From: Toxoplasma gondii ME49
Taxonomy: Eukaryota; Apicomplexa; Conoidasida; Eucoccidiorida; Sarcocystidae
Assembly (NCBI RefSeq): GCF_000006565.2
Contig: NC_031480.1
Span: forward strand, 636,144-700,143
DNA length: 64,000 bases
Direction: 5' to 3'
The notes beneath the pieces were generated by a model. It saw nothing but the letters and a program-made list of their open reading frames with translations, was not told the DNA's origin and ran no database searches. Shown here piece by piece: positions 61,442-64,000 of the stretch. The translations under genes and the position numbers were made by a program. Position 1 is the first letter of the stretch. The number at the start of each line of letters is the position of its first letter.

Positions 61442-63896
61442 CTCTTCAGTTGCTTGAGAGAGAGGGCAAGGCCCTCTTCGATGGGCTGCGTGAAACGATC
61501 GCGGTCGCCTTCCTTCTGGACATGCTGTTGAGCCCAAGTGAGATTCGTTCTGAACTCGTCGACCAGCTGCAGCAAAGGGGAACCGGAAAACCACAACACA
61601 TTTTGAAGGAAGATCAGAGAAAACAGGGAAGAACCGAAGTCTCTCAGTCAGGTATTCCTCCCGCTGGCACGAAAGAGAGAAGCGCATTTCTGCAGTCTGA
61701 CACAGTAAAGATTAACGTACTGCCTTCTCTTGAGGCTCATGCCACTCAAACAAGATGAGTACTTTGCGCCCGATAAACTGCCGGTCTCTAAACATGTCAA
61801 CATAATCCTTGAAATCCATTTCCATAAATACCACTCACATCCTTACGTACTTACACATTCAGAGGAACGATACATCTTCGCTCCCTCTCTCCCTCTCGCT
61901 CTCTCTATATAGTTATATACATCTACACGTATATTACATTAATATATATATATATATATATTACCTCTACATGCAGCTCTCCAGATGTATGCCGAAGATC
62001 TATATTTCTCGATGTCCGTGTACGCATTCGTGTTCACTTAGACGAGAGAAAAGTCTTTTGCTTACGTCAAGGAAGTCGGAGCGTCCAATCTGCGGCATCG
62101 GTCCGTCTACTTGAAAGAGAGCCTCGGAAATCCACGCGACGCGCTGCTCCACTGCCGCCCGCTTCCGCTCGCGCAGGTCCGCCTTCAGGCCCTCCGACAG
62201 AACTGGCAAGGAAAAGGAGACGCAACAGGAGGAAGACAAGTCTCAAGGAGCGGAGCGGAAAGGACGCGTTGAGAGGAACGAGGCAAACACTCACAGCGGA
62301 GCAGGGAGCAAGAGAGCGGGAGAAGACACCACGGACGGAGATGGGCAGAAGGGCGAAGAAGACAGAGGGGACGAAGGTAGGAGACAGAACACGGAAGACA
62401 CGAGGAGACGCGGAACGAGTGTAACGAGAGAGAAATAACTCGAAAAGACAGCGACAACAAGCACACACAAATGTCTCCGTTGAAGTGCAAGGACGAGTCA
62501 TCCACCCCCGGGGCAACCACCCCGCTTTTCAGTTCCCCTGTCTCTTCCCCACCCTTCAGTTTTCCTCCTTGTCGAATGCCTCGCGACACACTTGGTTCGC
62601 CCTGTCTCTGAGTTGTCTCGAACTTCCTCTGCCCACCAGCTTTTGTCTCGCTTTCAACGCGGTCTCTCTCTCTCGCCTGCCCTCCCCCTCGCGCCGTTGC
62701 TGCGTCTCCTACTTACTCTTCACCGTCCCCAGCAACGCAGGCTGCCCTATAGGAAGGGGATCTCTCTCGAAGAACTGGGAGGGCGAGAAGTAAGAGCAGA
62801 TGGACAAAAGCCAACAGCCTCCGGTGGACTGTTGGAGATCTGCGGCGATTGACAGCGAGAAGGCCTCCTCGAAGTTTTGCGTCTGGAGACAGTGGAGAAG
62901 CCGCTTCTTCAGCTTCTCTTCTTCGCTTTCTTCTCTGCGCGTCCGGCCACTCTCGCCCCTTTCTCCTGCGCCTCCAACATCCCCTCCTGTCTCGCTTCGG
63001 CTGCCGCTAGGCCCCGCCCCAGCCGCTGCGGCCGCGACCACGGTCGTGGAGCCCAATGCGGCCGCAGCGCCGGGCGCATGGGGACTGGAGCCCAAAGCAG
63101 CGGAGACCGCAGCAGCCGCAGCAGAGGCCGCGAGAGCCTCCGAGCGCTCCTTCAGCGTTTGCTCGGTTTTGCTCAAATCGGCACGGAAATCCGCGCGCAG
63201 CTGTCGGAACGCCTGAGGGACTTGTTCCACCTTTTGCTTCTGCGCCTGCAGTTCTCGCTGCTGCTGCTGAAGCTGCTGGGTCACTTGCGTCTGGTATTGG
63301 CTCTGCTGCCTCTGCAAGGCAACGAGCGTTTGAGAAACGCCCTCGACGGCCTGCAAAAACGATCGCCGACAAAATCAGACGTCAGGGAAATGAAGAAGCG
63401 TCACAGAGAGCGAGAGCTTCGCCGGTACACGTCGCCCTGGACCTTCTCGCGCCTTTCCCTCGAAGCAACTATCTCGCGTCCAATCCAAGCTCGCATCTAC
63501 GTCACGGCTCTTGTGTCTTCCAAACCTCTGCCTTCCACGTCTCTGTCGTCGTCTTCCCTGTTTTTTCTCGTTTTCTCTCTCCCTCCTCTCTACACCTCCA
63601 GCTCTCCACTGTGTCTCCAACCTTTCACCTTTCCCCATTCCTCCCCTCTTTCTCTGCTTCGACCCTACCTTCATCACAGCCTCGGACTGCGCCTTGAGGC
63701 CTTCCTCGAGAGCGGCCAAGTTCTGCCTCATAGAGTCGACCGTCTCGGCGCTGAGGCTGTTTTGTCGCTGGAGGGGCGCCTGGCATTCGAGCTGCTTCTG
63801 CATGCGCTGAAAACTCTGCTGCAGACTTCCGTGAACTTGCTGGATGCTGCGATCCACTGCCGCGACCTCCGCAGCCGAAAGCCGCCGAACCTCGGC
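61442..63896 (-). CDS. EDC4: EDC4/Ge-1-like mRNA decapping scaffold, C-terminal exons (partial)
   Basis: EDC4 (Ge-1/Hedls) links DCP1 and DCP2 in processing bodies and promotes 5' cap removal. Four exons join in phase: 63669-63896, 62717-63350, 62066-62202 and 61442-61566, together about 374 aa. The order matches the EDC4 C-terminus: a long Gln-rich coiled coil (QQLQQQQRELQAQKQKVEQV), an Ala-rich linker, then the helical tail with LLHCLQTQNFEEAFSLSIAADL and QFFERDPLPIGQPALL, which corresponds to the LQRGEYEEAF...PCPLSQPVLLSLI region of EDC4 family members. The donor after LSLKQLK leads to a final exon that I could not place; one candidate acceptor ends near 61208. The 5' part, including the expected WD40 domain, is outside the window. 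Confidence 0.75.
61938..61964. repeat. (TA)n microsatellite, EDC4-like intron
   Basis: A TA dinucleotide run lies in the intron between the exons at 61442-61566 and 62066-62202. Confidence 0.9.
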
Positions 63897-64000
63897 CTGC
63901 CCACAAACAGACACAGATGGCGATGCGAAAGAGAAGTCGCAGAGACGGAACGGACTGCAGGGATCTACGAAGAGAAGAGAACGACGAAGTGAACAGCCAC

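Noticed and set aside
1..64000. Search for nuclear copies of mitochondrial DNA (cob/cox1), retroelements and CRISPR arrays
   Set aside because: I saw no recognisable cob or cox1 fragments, no reverse transcriptase or integrase motifs, and no spaced identical repeats. A similarity search would be more sensitive than reading by eye.

Overview
The window is nuclear DNA from a coccidian apicomplexan of the Toxoplasma/Neospora/Hammondia group. The evidence is: intron-rich genes with GT...AG junctions; pyrimidine-rich 5' leaders; long untranslated spacers full of (TA)n and TGCATG-type simple repeats; and a secreted protein carrying an RRLAE motif of the type cut by the coccidian Golgi protease ASP5. 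I cannot say which species. All gene models were joined by eye from splice signals, reading phase and family conservation; no alignment was run.

Left part (1-21 kb). V-ATPase subunit B (2077-4811, +, 3 exons) converges on PRP3, a U4/U6 snRNP protein (6440-15758, -, 15 exons, 691 aa). The PRP3 introns are packed with TA microsatellites and GA-rich minisatellites. PRP3 is divergent from a nuclear-encoded mitochondrial ribosomal protein S12 (17337-20356, +, 4 exons).

Middle (21-34 kb). NAA10, the catalytic subunit of the NatA N-terminal acetyltransferase (21775-25288, -, 6 exons), and cytochrome c (27335-28326, -, 2 exons) follow. After 3.5 kb of spacer comes an unrecognised secreted, charged protein with a hydrophobic C-terminal tail (31842-34139, +, 4 exons, 446 aa).

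Right part (36-64 kb). A very large gene (36009 to at least 47083, +, at least 8 exons, at least 2,423 aa) begins like Ipi1/TEX10, the Rix1-complex 60S-biogenesis factor, and continues as helical repeat-like sequence. Next are a two-exon secreted protein with TEXEL-like motifs (50044-51500, +), a single-exon Rab5-type GTPase (55121-55852, +), and the C-terminal exons of an EDC4/Ge-1 decapping scaffold (61442-63896, -) whose 5' part lies beyond the right edge.

Most genes are housekeeping: organelle acidification, splicing, mitochondrial translation and respiration, protein acetylation, ribosome maturation, endosomal traffic and mRNA decay. They form no operon or obvious functional cluster. The accessory, lineage-specific content is the two secreted proteins. 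Spacers of 1.4-5.6 kb separate the genes; I found no tRNA, rRNA, CRISPR array or intact mobile element in them.
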